A DNA stretch of 64,000 bases from Enterococcus canis NBRC 100695 (lineage in GTDB: Bacteria; Bacillota; Bacilli; Lactobacillales; Enterococcaceae): positions 124,001 to 188,000 of the forward strand of contig NZ_BCQJ01000005.1 of assembly GCF_001544375.1 (NCBI RefSeq), read 5' to 3'. Below, piece by piece: positions 38,595-47,678 of the stretch (position 1 is its first letter; every line of letters begins with the position of its first letter). A program made the translations under genes and the position numbers. The notes under the pieces were generated by a model, which was not told the origin of the DNA, made no database searches, and worked only from the letters and a program-made list of their open reading frames with translations.

Positions 38595-39400
38595 TTAAAA
38601 TGATTGCCATTGATTTAGATGGCACACTGTTAACCGACCAAAAACAAATCTCAGTTGCGAATAAAGCGGCATTAGCCGCAGCCAAAGCGCAAGGCGTCAA
38701 AATCGTTCTATGTACCGGTCGTCCTTTGACAGCTATCGAAGGCTACTTAGAAGAATTACAGCTAACGGAGCCAGGTGATTACAGCATCACCTTTAATGGT
38801 GGTTTAGTCCAAAAAAATGATACTGGTGAAATTATGGAAAAAGCGGCGCTAAGTTTAGCGGAAGTTTTAGAAATTGCCCAGCTGGCCAGTGATCTGTCAC
38901 TACCATTAGACGTCTTAGTAGACGGTTTGGTGAAACAACTGCCGACAGCAAGCAGTCACCCTTCCATCTACGGGGAGTTGAATCGATTATTGACCTTTGT
39001 CCCAGCAACCTTAGCGGAATTAAATGAGCTGGAAACCTATAATAAAGTGGTAGTGGCGATTGAAGCGAACTACTTGGATCAGCAAGCTGCTTTGATACCA
39101 ACTGAATTTCGTGATAAGTATGAGGTGATTAAAACTCGTGCTAATCTACTAGAATTTATGCCGAAAGGAATCACTAAAGCCTATGGGATTGAGTTATTGG
39201 CTGGTGATTTAGGTATCACTGCCGCGGAAGTCATGGCAATTGGGGATGAAGAAAACGACATTCCCATGATTGAATATGCCGGTATCGGGGTGGCGATGGC
39301 TAATGCGGTGCCCGCTGCCAAAGCAGTGGCGGATGTGGTGACCTTAAGTAATGAAGCTGATGGGGTGGCCCAAGTTGTACAAGAATATGTATTGAGATAG
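38591..39400 (+). CDS. Cof-type HAD-IIB hydrolase (sugar-phosphatase-like)
   Basis: Phosphatase of the haloacid dehalogenase superfamily, 269 aa. Motif I IDLDGTLLT carries the nucleophile Asp, motif II is CTGRPL, the type-IIB cap lies at about residues 85-185, and motif IV AIGDEENDIPMIE binds magnesium. It resembles YidA-type phosphatases, which act on various sugar phosphates; the natural substrate is unknown. It overlaps smc by 4 nt and is followed by ftsY after 10 nt, so it belongs to the rnc-smc-ftsY operon. Confidence 0.92.
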   Translation: MIKMIAIDLDGTLLTDQKQISVANKAALAAAKAQGVKIVLCTGRPLTAIEGYLEELQLTEPGDYSITFNGGLVQKNDTGEIMEKAALSLAEVLEIAQLASDLSLPLDVLVDGLVKQLPTASSHPSIYGELNRLLTFVPATLAELNELETYNKVVVAIEANYLDQQAALIPTEFRDKYEVIKTRANLLEFMPKGITKAYGIELLAGDLGITAAEVMAIGDEENDIPMIEYAGIGVAMANAVPAAKAVADVVTLSNEADGVAQVVQEYVLR

Positions 39401-39410
39401 GAGGGATCCT

Positions 39411-40409
39411 GTGGGATTTTTTGATAAAATCAAAAAGGTTTTTACTGGTGAAACAGAAGAACCGCAAACAGAAGTACAAGAAAAATATGATAAGGGTCTC
39501 GAAAAAAGTCGGAAAACCTTTGGGGAACGCATGAATGAGCTGTTTGCCAATTTCCGTACGGTAGATGAGGACTTTTTTGAAGAATTAGAAGAAACACTGA
39601 TTGGGGCCGATGTCGGTTTTCAAACGGCAATTAAAATTACCGATGAATTGCGCCAAGAAGTCAAATTACGGAACGCAAAAAAACCTGCTGAGGTTCAAAA
39701 CGCGATTATTGAAAAACTAGTGGATCTATATGAAGCAGAAGGAATCAACGAACACAATGAACTGAACATGCAGCCTGGTTTGACTGTTATGTTGTTTGTA
39801 GGCGTCAACGGAGTAGGGAAAACCACCAGCATTGGGAAATTAGCCCATCAGTTTAAAGAAGAAGGTAAAAAAGTCTTATTAGCGGCTGCTGATACCTTCC
39901 GAGCAGGGGCTATTGATCAGTTAGTGGTTTGGGGCGAGCGTGCCGGTGTCGAGGTTGTTCGCGGCAAAGCTGGCGGCGATCCAGCTGCTGTCGTTTTTGA
40001 CGCAGTGGAACGCGCCAAGGCGGAAAATGCGGATGTATTGTTAGTGGATACAGCCGGACGTCTGCAAAATAAAGTCAACTTAATGAAAGAGCTGGAAAAA
40101 ATCAAACGGGTCATTCAGCGAGAATTACCAGATGCGCCTCATGAAGTATTGTTAGTGGTGGATGCCACAACCGGGCAAAATGCCATGGTTCAAGCAAAGC
40201 AGTTTAAAGAAACCACCGATGTAACTGGCTTAGTACTTTCTAAATTAGATGGTACTGCTAAGGGTGGGATTGTCTTAGCAATCCGCAACGAATTACAATT
40301 GCCAGTGAAATTAGTAGGACTTGGAGAAGGTATTGATGACTTAGAACCATTTGATCCAACGGAATTTGTGATTGGACTCTTTAAGGGACTAATCCAAGAA
40401 ACGGATTAA
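39411..40409 (+). CDS. ftsY: Signal recognition particle receptor FtsY
   Basis: GTPase that docks SRP-ribosome complexes at the membrane. GTG start behind AGGAGGG. A short acidic N-terminal A region (about 1-40) precedes the NG domain: G1 [28 protein letters not shown]3 [10 protein letters not shown]4 [11 protein letters not shown]. 332 aa with a short A domain is usual for Gram-positives. The partner Ffh is not in the window. Last gene of the operon, with a terminator behind it. Confidence 0.98.
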   Translation: MGFFDKIKKVFTGETEEPQTEVQEKYDKGLEKSRKTFGERMNELFANFRTVDEDFFEELEETLIGADVGFQTAIKITDELRQEVKLRNAKKPAEVQNAIIEKLVDLYEAEGINEHNELNMQPGLTVMLFVGVNGVGKTTSIGKLAHQFKEEGKKVLLAAADTFRAGAIDQLVVWGERAGVEVVRGKAGGDPAAVVFDAVERAKAENADVLLVDTAGRLQNKVNLMKELEKIKRVIQRELPDAPHEVLLVVDATTGQNAMVQAKQFKETTDVTGLVLSKLDGTAKGGIVLAIRNELQLPVKLVGLGEGIDDLEPFDPTEFVIGLFKGLIQETD

Positions 40410-40423
40410 AATAAGCAGCATTG

Positions 40424-40458
40424 AAAGCAGGAGACGCACGTCACACTCCTGCTTTTTT
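40424..40458 (+). terminator. Intrinsic terminator after ftsY
   Basis: AAAGCAGGAG (40424-40433) pairs with CTCCTGCTTT (40446-40455), followed by T residues. Confidence 0.88.
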
Positions 40459-40548
40459 GTTTTCTACAATAGCTGTGAGCAGAACCATTCTTTTTTTACC
40501 TGACTTTCTATATAATGGGCTAGAAACCTAAAGAAAGCGAGAAACGTG

Positions 40549-42813
40549 ATGAATTATCGAAACCTACTCCAAACACCGGCTCTTAAACCGTTATTATTGA
40601 CGGCTCGTTTTGGTTTGGAAAAAGAAAGCCAGCGAGTGACTAAAACAGGCCAATTAGTCAAGACAAATCACCCAGAAGTGCTGGGCAACCGCAGTTATCA
40701 TCCATATATCCAAACAGACTTTGCTGAAACCCAGTTGGAATTGATTACACCGGTAGCTAACTCAGTGACTGAAGTCCTCCGTTATTTAGAGGCGATTCAT
40801 GACGTGGCGCAACGCTCCATGGCGCTAGACGAAATGATGTGGCCTTTAAGCATGCCCCCTGCCTTGCCAGCGGACGATGCCGAAATCGTGATTGCGAAGC
40901 TAGATACCCATGAAGATGTCTTGTATCGTCGCTACTTAGCGCGAGCTTATGGCAAACGGAAACAAATGGTTAGTGGTATCCACTTTAATTTTGAATTTGA
41001 TGATGCGCTAGTGCAAGGATTGTTCACCTTGCAGGATGAGTACCAAACCCTGGCAGATTTTAAAAATAATCTCTATATGAAAGTGGCCCGCAATTATCTC
41101 CATTCCCGCTGGCTAATCACGTACTTATTTGGCGCAGCAGCTGTCGCAGAAGCGGGCTATTTTGACCAAGCACTAACGACGCCAGTCCGCAGTATCCGCA
41201 ACAGTCGCTTTGGTTATACCAATAAAGCAGATATCCAAGTTTCCTATAAAGATTTGACGGCTTATTTAGCCGACTTGGCGCATTTAATCGAGACTGGGAA
41301 ACTTTCTGAGGAAAAAGAATTTTACGCGCCTATCCGGTTGCGGGGTGGGGCTAAAATGGCTGACCTGCCTAAGACGGGAATTCGCTATATTGAATTGCGT
41401 AACTTGGATCTGAACCCCTTTGCTCGCAGCGGTATCGACAAAAAAACACTAGAATTCATGCACCTTTTCATGCTCTTTATGTTATGGCAAGAAACGGCGG
41501 ACGCACCTGATACGTGGGTGGGGACCGGAGATGATTGGAATGAATTAGTCGCCTTGGAGCATCCGCTAGTTCAAACCAAGCTGAAGGCAGAAGGCCAAGC
41601 CTTATTTGATCAAATGCATCAATTTGTCGCTGAATTAGACTTGCCGACAGCTGTTCAAGAAGCGGTCAGCTATTTTGAGCAACTCTTAGAACATCCCGAA
41701 TGGACGTTAGCTGGACAAATGACCATGGCGGCTGAAAAGGGTCAAACAAATGCCGCTTTAGGAGTTGCTTATGGACAAGATTATTATGAAACTGCCTGGG
41801 AGCGGCCCTATCAACTGGCTGGTTTTAGCGGAATGGAATTATCCACGCAAATCTTATTGTTTGATGCAATCCAAAAAGGTCTTGAAATCGACGTAATGGA
41901 TGAGACTGATCAGTTTATTTCCTTGCGCCATCACGAGCATTTGGAATATGTTAAAAATGCCAATATGACGAGCAAAGACAGTTATATCGTGCCATTGATT
42001 ATGGCAAATAAAACAGTCACCAAAGAAGTGTTAGCCAAGGCAGGTTTCCGTGTTCCTCTAGGCCAAGAATTTGCTACCCGTGAAGCAGCGCTTGCGGCTT
42101 ATGAGCTATTTAAGGGTCAAGGAATCGTGGTAAAACCTAAAACTACTAATTATGGCATAGGTATTTCGATTTTTAAGGACGGCGCTAGTGAAGAAGACTA
42201 TCTGACGGCGATTGAGCTGGCCTTTGCGGAAGATCAATCCATTTTAGTAGAGGAATTTTTAGCGGGGACCGAATATCGTTTCTTTGTACTTGATGGCAAG
42301 GTACGGGCGGTCTTGTTGCGTGTGCCGGCTAATGTCACTGGGGATGGTCAGCGGACCATTGCTGAGCTGGTGGCCGAAAAAAATCTGGATCCCTTGCGCG
42401 GTAGTCACCACCGTGCACCATTAGAACAAATTCAGCTAGGCGGCATTGAAAAACTGATGTTGAAGGAACAAGGCTTAACGCCAGATAGTGTGCCGAAAGT
42501 TGGCGAAATCGTTTATTTACGTGAGAATTCCAATGTCAGCTCTGGTGGGGATTCAATTGATGTGACTGAGGCGATGCACCCCAGCTACCGGGAAATCGCG
42601 CAGCAAGCAGTTACCGCAATCGGCGCGGCCATCAGTGGCATTGACTTGATTATTCCCGATGCCCAAAAGCCAGCCCAAGGGTCACAAGATTATGGCATCA
42701 TTGAAGCAAACTTCAATCCTGCCATGCATATGCACGTCTATCCCTTCAGCGGAAAAAGCCGCCGACTCACGATGGATGTCTTGCGGCTGCTATTTCCGGA
42801 AATGAAGCTGTAA
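40549..42813 (+). CDS. gshF: Bifunctional glutamate-cysteine ligase / glutathione synthetase GshF
   Basis: Makes glutathione from Glu, Cys and Gly in one polypeptide. Residues 1 to about 490 are the gamma-glutamylcysteine ligase part (RFGLEKESQRV near the N-terminus; HPYIQTDFAETQLELITP-like substrate region). From about 490 to 754 there is an ATP-grasp domain (GIVVKPKTTNYGIGI, EEFLAGTEYRFFVLDGKV, IEANFNPAMHMHVYP). The ATG at 40549 matches the MNYR start of enterococcal GshF; an in-frame GTG one codon earlier is unlikely. Such fusions are typical of Enterococcus, Streptococcus and Listeria. It is monocistronic and bounded by terminators. Confidence 0.96.
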   Translation: MNYRNLLQTPALKPLLLTARFGLEKESQRVTKTGQLVKTNHPEVLGNRSYHPYIQTDFAETQLELITPVANSVTEVLRYLEAIHDVAQRSMALDEMMWPLSMPPALPADDAEIVIAKLDTHEDVLYRRYLARAYGKRKQMVSGIHFNFEFDDALVQGLFTLQDEYQTLADFKNNLYMKVARNYLHSRWLITYLFGAAAVAEAGYFDQALTTPVRSIRNSRFGYTNKADIQVSYKDLTAYLADLAHLIETGKLSEEKEFYAPIRLRGGAKMADLPKTGIRYIELRNLDLNPFARSGIDKKTLEFMHLFMLFMLWQETADAPDTWVGTGDDWNELVALEHPLVQTKLKAEGQALFDQMHQFVAELDLPTAVQEAVSYFEQLLEHPEWTLAGQMTMAAEKGQTNAALGVAYGQDYYETAWERPYQLAGFSGMELSTQILLFDAIQKGLEIDVMDETDQFISLRHHEHLEYVKNANMTSKDSYIVPLIMANKTVTKEVLAKAGFRVPLGQEFATREAALAAYELFKGQGIVVKPKTTNYGIGISIFKDGASEEDYLTAIELAFAEDQSILVEEFLAGTEYRFFVLDGKVRAVLLRVPANVTGDGQRTIAELVAEKNLDPLRGSHHRAPLEQIQLGGIEKLMLKEQGLTPDSVPKVGEIVYLRENSNVSSGGDSIDVTEAMHPSYREIAQQAVTAIGAAISGIDLIIPDAQKPAQGSQDYGIIEANFNPAMHMHVYPFSGKSRRLTMDVLRLLFPEMKL

Positions 42814-42834
42814 AAATTTAACCATGCTAATAAT

Positions 42835-42872
42835 GAAAGCCCCCAAGGAGTTTAACTCTTCGGGGGCTTTTC
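42835..42872. terminator. Bidirectional terminator between gshF and the 134-aa gene
   Basis: GAAAGCCCCC (42835) pairs with GGGGGCTTTTC (to 42872), with a partly paired inner stem. Both strands end in short T stretches, which suits the convergent genes. Confidence 0.8.
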
Positions 42873-42887
42873 ATTAGCTTAAGAATG

Positions 42888-43292
42888 TTAATATTCCAAC
42901 TCTTTAATCGCAATTGTCTGTTTTGTTTCTTCTACTTGCAGGCCAGTTTTTTCTTCCCACCAGTTTTTCATTTCGCGTTCGTAAGTAGTTGGAAAAGCAG
43001 CCAAAACTTCAAGCATCGGCTTGTTTTGTAGCTTCGCATAAGGATAATTCAGCATTAAATTATATTTCAGCTCTGTCAGTAGGCTGTAATATTGGAACAT
43101 CATATAATGCAATTCTTCCTCTTGCTCACTAATCAAGACATGAGGCGCTCCCTTCAGCATAAAGCCAAAACTACGCATCATGAAGGTGAAGGCATCCATG
43201 TTGTCATTGTCGATGTAATCGACTTCCCGTAAAAGCTCGATATGGGCATTCAATGCTTGTGCTAACTCTTTTTTTAAAGATTCATTCGTCAT
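42888..43292 (-). CDS. Uncharacterised helical protein (134 aa)
   Basis: Not recognised. It follows the YueI-like gene on the minus strand; AAGGAGGAGG stands 7 nt before the second of two consecutive ATG codons (43295 and 43292), and the stop codon of the upstream gene overlaps both, so translation is coupled. The product is soluble, acidic and mostly helical, with hydrophobic and aromatic clusters (MMFQYYSLL, WWEEKTGL). It may act together with the YueI-like protein, but nothing in the sequence tells how. Confidence 0.72.
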   Translation of the reverse strand: MTNESLKKELAQALNAHIELLREVDYIDNDNMDAFTFMMRSFGFMLKGAPHVLISEQEEELHYMMFQYYSLLTELKYNLMLNYPYAKLQNKPMLEVLAAFPTTYEREMKNWWEEKTGLQVEETKQTIAIKELEY

Positions 43293-43750
43293 CATTTGTC
43301 CTCCTCCTTATGGAAAAGTCGGTCCCAAAAACCGGCTTTTTTTGGTGCGGTTTGGGGTTGGGCTGCGGGGATTGTGTACTTTTCAGCGATATCTACGGTT
43401 TGTTCGTTGACCGCCTCTTTAGCGGTTAAGACTAAGCCCATGGCGTCGTCTGTATTGCTGACGTGATCGTTGACAACAGTGAAATGGATATTCAATTCAC
43501 TAGCCATTTTGATGTAGAGGCTCTGCACGCTTTGATCAACAGCGCCGTTCAGCAACATGGTTGCATCGGGATGTTCTTGAATGGCTTTTTTCAAGGATTC
43601 CCGTAAGGTCGCATTTTTCATTTGTAACACAGTCATAGTGATATATACACGCTCACGGAAAGTTCCCAGATAATGATGTTGCTCGTCAGGATTGACTAGT
43701 GGCGTCCCGTAAATTCCTTTGTCTAAATGTTGTTGTAATTCATCACTCAT
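43292..43750 (-). CDS. YueI-family protein (DUF1694)
   Basis: 152-aa cytoplasmic protein of the YueI type: it opens with ELQQHLDKGIYGTPLVNPDEQ and continues with YLGTFRERV, the conserved start of the family. The ATG at 43750 has an AGGTGATAGG-like site; a longer reading from 43804 lacks one. The C-terminal 30 residues are a Pro/Gln linker and a basic end (FWDRLFHKEEDK). The biochemical role is unknown. It forms a two-gene operon with the 134-aa gene and is divergent from the siderophore importer operon. Confidence 0.8.
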   Translation of the reverse strand: MSDELQQHLDKGIYGTPLVNPDEQHHYLGTFRERVYITMTVLQMKNATLRESLKKAIQEHPDATMLLNGAVDQSVQSLYIKMASELNIHFTVVNDHVSNTDDAMGLVLTAKEAVNEQTVDIAEKYTIPAAQPQTAPKKAGFWDRLFHKEEDK

Positions 43751-43825
43751 CCTATCACCTGCTCTGTTTTCGTTGGCTTCATTATAGCATAAAACCCTTT
43801 TCAAACGTCAAATCTCAAAAAGAGA

Positions 43826-43883
43826 TTGCATTTTCATGCGAATTCACATACACTTTAGTAAGTAATAATGAAAATCATTCTCA
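43826..43883 (+). promoter_or_regulatory. Promoter with Fur box for the siderophore importer
   Basis: TTGCAT (43826-43831), a 17-bp spacer and TACACT (43849-43854) form the promoter. Just downstream, TGAAAATCATTCTCA (43869-43883) fits the 7-1-7 Fur box TGATAATNATTATCA with two mismatches. Iron-loaded Fur would block transcription here. Confidence 0.75.
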
Positions 43884-43903
43884 ATTAGAAAAGAGGAAAT
43901 GAA

Positions 43904-44845
43904 ATGCGTCGATTTTGGCAGATAAGTCTTCTGCTAATCGTTATTCTATTATCGCTGTCTGTGGGGGTCAGCGCCTTTGATCAGCATTTTTTTACATCTG
44001 CAGATCAACAATTTATTTTCTGGACGACACGAGTCCCCCGTACGTTAAGCCTATTGATTGCAGGGAGTACCCTGAGTGTTTGCGGTTTGGTAATGCAACA
44101 TCTGACTCAGAATAAATTTGTCTCGCCGACAACGGCAGGCACCATGGATAGTGCGCGTTTAGGCATATTATTTGTCATGATTTTCCTGCCGCAGGCGCCG
44201 CTTTTACTGCGTTCGGCAGTTGCGTTTTTATTTGCCTTTGGTGGCACACTGGTTTTTGTTCAATTGACTCGATTTTTACCAGGGAAAAATCAAATCATGG
44301 TGCCACTAGTAGGGGTCATGTTTGGTAATATCATTGGTTCGGTGGCCACGTTTTTTGCCTATCAATTTCAATTAGTCCAAAATATGTCTTCTTGGCTGCA
44401 GGGAAATTTTGCAACCGTCATGCGGGGAAGTTATGAGCTATTATACATTGCAGTGCCATTATTAGTTATCTTATATTTATTTGCTCATTATTTCACCGTC
44501 GCTGGGCTGGGAGAAGAGGTAGCTCAGAATCTTGGCTTGAATTACCGCTTTGTGCAGGTGGCGGGTTTAGCTTTGGTTGCTTTAGCCAGTAGTTTAGTCT
44601 TAATCATGGTGGGGACGATTCCGTTTCTAGGTGTGATTGTTCCTAATCTGGTCTCACTGCGTTATGGCGATCAGATGAAAAAAACGCTGGGGATCACCGC
44701 ATGGTTAGGAAGTATCTTTCTTTTGAGCTGTGATATTTTGGCGCGAATTGTCATTGCACCCTATGAAGTTCCTGTTAGTGTGATTGTGGGCATCATTGGT
44801 AGCATCTGCTTCATCACACTGCTAGTTAGGCGGCAACGAGCATGA
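43904..44845 (+). CDS. yclN: Ferric-siderophore ABC transporter permease (YclN-like, FecCD family)
   Basis: Membrane subunit of 313 aa with about nine to ten hydrophobic helices. TRVPRTLSLLIAGSTLSVCGLVMQ is the FecCD signature. Order and lengths of the four genes here (313, 315, 252, 314 aa) agree with the petrobactin-type system yclNOPQ of Bacillus subtilis. It overlaps the next gene by 4 nt. A Fur box lies just upstream, so uptake of an iron chelate is well supported; the exact siderophore is not. Confidence 0.9.
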   Translation: MRRFWQISLLLIVILLSLSVGVSAFDQHFFTSADQQFIFWTTRVPRTLSLLIAGSTLSVCGLVMQHLTQNKFVSPTTAGTMDSARLGILFVMIFLPQAPLLLRSAVAFLFAFGGTLVFVQLTRFLPGKNQIMVPLVGVMFGNIIGSVATFFAYQFQLVQNMSSWLQGNFATVMRGSYELLYIAVPLLVILYLFAHYFTVAGLGEEVAQNLGLNYRFVQVAGLALVALASSLVLIMVGTIPFLGVIVPNLVSLRYGDQMKKTLGITAWLGSIFLLSCDILARIVIAPYEVPVSVIVGIIGSICFITLLVRRQRA

Positions 44846-45789
44846 AAAAATACCGTATTCTTTTACTTTTAGTGATTTTAGTTGTAGCTAGCAGTCTCCT
44901 TTTTCTAACCTACAAGACTTATGGCAACTGGGAGTTTGCCTTAAAGCTTCGCGGAATGAAGCTCGCCGCCTTTGTTTTAGTTGGCATCGTGACTAGTGTC
45001 AGCACAATTTCCTTTCAAACAGTAGCCCAGAATCATTTTCTCACTCCTAATATTTTAGGAATCGATGCCCTTTATGTCTTGATTCAAACTGCTTCTTTCT
45101 TTGTACTAGGAGGAAAAGCGATGTTGGGAAATCAAAATCTGGCGCTCTTTTTAGGCAATATTTTCCTTCTGACCTTAGCAAGTACATTTTTGATTCGCAC
45201 TTTACTACGGCAGCAAAACATCTTTTTACTCCTAATGGTGGGGATGATTTTAGGAACGCTTTTCAGCAGTATCAGTACTTTTTTACAAGTCATCATGGAT
45301 CCTAATGAATATGACCTATTGCAGGGAAAATTATTTGCGAGCTTTGGCAATGTGGATAGCCATTTTTTAGTAGCAGGTAGTCTTTTAGCCATTTTAGCTA
45401 TCCTTTTTCTATGGAAACAAGCGCCGGCTTTAGATGTGTTGCATTTAGGCGTGGATCAAGGAATCAATTTAGGTTTGGATGTCGCGCGACTGCGCCTTTT
45501 AACCTTGGTAGCAGTCAGTTTGTTAGTCGGTATTGCCACGGCGCTAGTCGGGCCGGTTACCTTTTTAGGCTTTATTGTGGCTAATATTAGTTACCAATTG
45601 TTTCAGACCTATGAACACCGAACTTTATTTATTGGTGGCAGTCTATTAGCGATTTTATTTTTAGTTGCTGGCCAGTTTTTAGTGGAACAAGTCTTCCAAT
45701 TAAATACGACTTTAAGCGTCGTGATTGAATTTACAGGTGGACTTTACTTTATTCTTAAAATCATTCGCGAAAGGCGGTTAACAGCATGA
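44842..45789 (+). CDS. yclO: Ferric-siderophore ABC transporter permease (YclO-like, FecCD family)
   Basis: Second membrane subunit, 315 aa, about nine helices. The FecCD pattern is recognisable in LRGMKLAAFVLVGIVTSVSTISFQT and NHFLTPNILGIDALYVL, and in the late VGPVTFLGFIVANI segment near the ATPase-coupling region. It overlaps both neighbours by 4 nt (ATGA), so the permeases and ATPase are translated together in fixed ratio. Confidence 0.9.
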   Translation: MKKYRILLLLVILVVASSLLFLTYKTYGNWEFALKLRGMKLAAFVLVGIVTSVSTISFQTVAQNHFLTPNILGIDALYVLIQTASFFVLGGKAMLGNQNLALFLGNIFLLTLASTFLIRTLLRQQNIFLLLMVGMILGTLFSSISTFLQVIMDPNEYDLLQGKLFASFGNVDSHFLVAGSLLAILAILFLWKQAPALDVLHLGVDQGINLGLDVARLRLLTLVAVSLLVGIATALVGPVTFLGFIVANISYQLFQTYEHRTLFIGGSLLAILFLVAGQFLVEQVFQLNTTLSVVIEFTGGLYFILKIIRERRLTA

Positions 45790-46544
45790 TGGAAATGAAA
45801 GCTGTAAGTAAGCATTATGGCAAAAAACAAGTAGTGTCAGGGATTGATTTGCCTATTGCCACGCAAAAATTGACGGCCTTTATTGGACCCAATGGTGCTG
45901 GCAAAAGTACCTTATTGTCCCTCATGAGTCGTTTATTGCCTCATGACGCAGGTGAAATCTACCTAGATGGTAATGAAGTCAGAGCGTGGAAATCCAATGA
46001 ATTGGCGCAAAAACTTTCCATTCTTAAACAGGCTAACGGTGTTTATTTGAAACTTACGGTGCGGGAGCTAGTGAATTTTGGTCGCTTTCCCTATTGTCAC
46101 GGACGCCTGGGAGTAGAAGATGAGCAGAAGGTAGCAGAAGCGTTAGCGGCCTTAGGGCTTACAGAATTAGCGGAAGAACCTATCGATACATTATCAGGAG
46201 GGCAGCTACAACGAGCTTATATCGCCATGATCCTCGCCCAGGATACTGAGTATATCTTGTTAGATGAGCCTTTGAATAATTTGGATATGAATTTTGCTGT
46301 ACAGATGATGCAGACGTTAAGGAGTCTAGTAGATGATTATGGGAAAACCATTATTATCGTCTTGCATGATATCAACTTTGCCGCAAGTTATGCGGATGAA
46401 GTGGTCGCTATGAAAAAAGGGCAGCTATTTGCCCACGGATCGACTGAAGAGGTCATCCAAAGCGAGGTCTTGAATGATCTCTATGAAATGGAAATTAAAA
46501 TCTGCGAGATCGAGGGACGTCGATTTTGCATGTATTTTAGTTAA
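45786..46544 (+). CDS. yclP: Ferric-siderophore ABC transporter ATPase (YclP-like, FepC family)
   Basis: ATPase subunit, 252 aa. Walker A GPNGAGKST, signature LSGGQLQRAYIAM, Walker B YILLDEPLNNLD and the H-loop VLHDINFA are present. It belongs to the FepC/FhuC type that energises iron-chelate uptake. Start overlaps yclO by 4 nt; 22 nt separate it from the binding-protein gene. Confidence 0.93.
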   Translation: MMEMKAVSKHYGKKQVVSGIDLPIATQKLTAFIGPNGAGKSTLLSLMSRLLPHDAGEIYLDGNEVRAWKSNELAQKLSILKQANGVYLKLTVRELVNFGRFPYCHGRLGVEDEQKVAEALAALGLTELAEEPIDTLSGGQLQRAYIAMILAQDTEYILLDEPLNNLDMNFAVQMMQTLRSLVDDYGKTIIIVLHDINFAASYADEVVAMKKGQLFAHGSTEEVIQSEVLNDLYEMEIKICEIEGRRFCMYFS

Positions 46545-46566
46545 AAATTTTTTTTAGGAGGAAACA

Positions 46567-47511
46567 ATGAAGAAGTTTATCTATAGCATGATGGTGGGAG
46601 CAGCCGTGTTACTGACTGCTTGTGGCAATGGGAGTGCCAGCACCGACAGTAGTAGCAATAGCTCCACCGAGGCAGCAACAGAAGTGACTATTCAAGACAG
46701 TGATGGCGAAGTGCCGGTTCCCAAAGACCCGCAAAAAGTGGTAGTCTTTGATAATGGCTCCTTGGATACCCTGGATGCTCTCGGTGTGGGGGAGCGAGTG
46801 ATTGGTGCCCCAACGAAAAGCTTACCTAGTTACTTGGCAAGCTATCAAAAAGTTGAAAATGCTGGTGGTATCAAGGAACCTGATTTAGAAAAAATCAATC
46901 AGCTACAACCAGATTTGATTATCATTTCAGGACGTCAGCGAGATTTTAAAGAAGATTTGAATGCGATTGCCCCAACGATCTTTTTAAGTGTGGACGCAAA
47001 AGATACTTGGAATTCAACTAAACAAAACATCCAGACCTTGGCGACGATTTTTGGAAAAGAAACAGTAGCAAAAGAAAAAATTGCCACACTGGATCAAGAA
47101 ATCACCGCACTTCAAGCCCAAGCCAAAGATAGTGGCAAAGCCTTAGTCACATTAGTGAATGAAGGCCAGCTGTCAGCTTATGGCAAAGGTTCGCGTTTTG
47201 GCATCATTCATGATACCTTTGGATTTCCCGAGGCGGATGACAAAATCGAAGCCTCAACCCATGGTCAAAGTGTTTCTTACGAATATGTTTTAGAAAAAAA
47301 TCCGGATATTTTGTTTGTTATTGACCGAACGAAAGCGATTGGTGGCGATACCAGTAAAGACGATGTCGCAGCCAATGAATTAGTCAAAGAAACAAACGCC
47401 GGCAAAAATCATAAAGTAATCCAATTGGCACCAGATATCTGGTATCTAAGCGGTGGCGGCTTGGAATCCACTCAGAAAATGATTGAAGATGTTAAAGCAG
47501 CTTTTGAATAA
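46567..47511 (+). CDS. yclQ: Ferric-siderophore-binding lipoprotein (YclQ-like)
   Basis: Substrate-binding lipoprotein, 314 aa. The signal peptide ends in LLTAC with lipidated Cys19, followed by a Ser/Thr-rich tether, then a class III binding fold (periplasmic-binding type 2, as FepB/CeuE): KVVVFDNGSLDTLDALGVG and QPDLIIISGRQ. The region NEGQLSAYGKGSRFGIIHDTFGF is typical of YclQ/CeuE-like catecholate binders. A strong terminator follows. No siderophore biosynthesis genes are nearby, so the cell probably takes siderophores made by others. Confidence 0.92.
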   Translation: MKKFIYSMMVGAAVLLTACGNGSASTDSSSNSSTEAATEVTIQDSDGEVPVPKDPQKVVVFDNGSLDTLDALGVGERVIGAPTKSLPSYLASYQKVENAGGIKEPDLEKINQLQPDLIIISGRQRDFKEDLNAIAPTIFLSVDAKDTWNSTKQNIQTLATIFGKETVAKEKIATLDQEITALQAQAKDSGKALVTLVNEGQLSAYGKGSRFGIIHDTFGFPEADDKIEASTHGQSVSYEYVLEKNPDILFVIDRTKAIGGDTSKDDVAANELVKETNAGKNHKVIQLAPDIWYLSGGGLESTQKMIEDVKAAFE

Positions 47512-47525
47512 TCGATACTATGTAG

Positions 47526-47559
47526 AGAACTCCTTAACTTAAATAAGGAGTTCTTTTTT
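47526..47559 (+). terminator. Intrinsic terminator of the siderophore importer operon
   Basis: A perfect 11-bp stem AGAACTCCTTA (47526-47536) with TAAGGAGTTCT (47544-47554), then six T residues. Confidence 0.92.
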
Positions 47560-47678
47560 CGTAAAGAGCTTAATAAAAGAATGTGTTGAAATGTAAAAAA
47601 ATGGGTTGGAAAATCGTAACTTTTTTGGGATTTGATAAGCTATTATGAAGTTAATAAATCTAGCAGGAGTGACGATTA

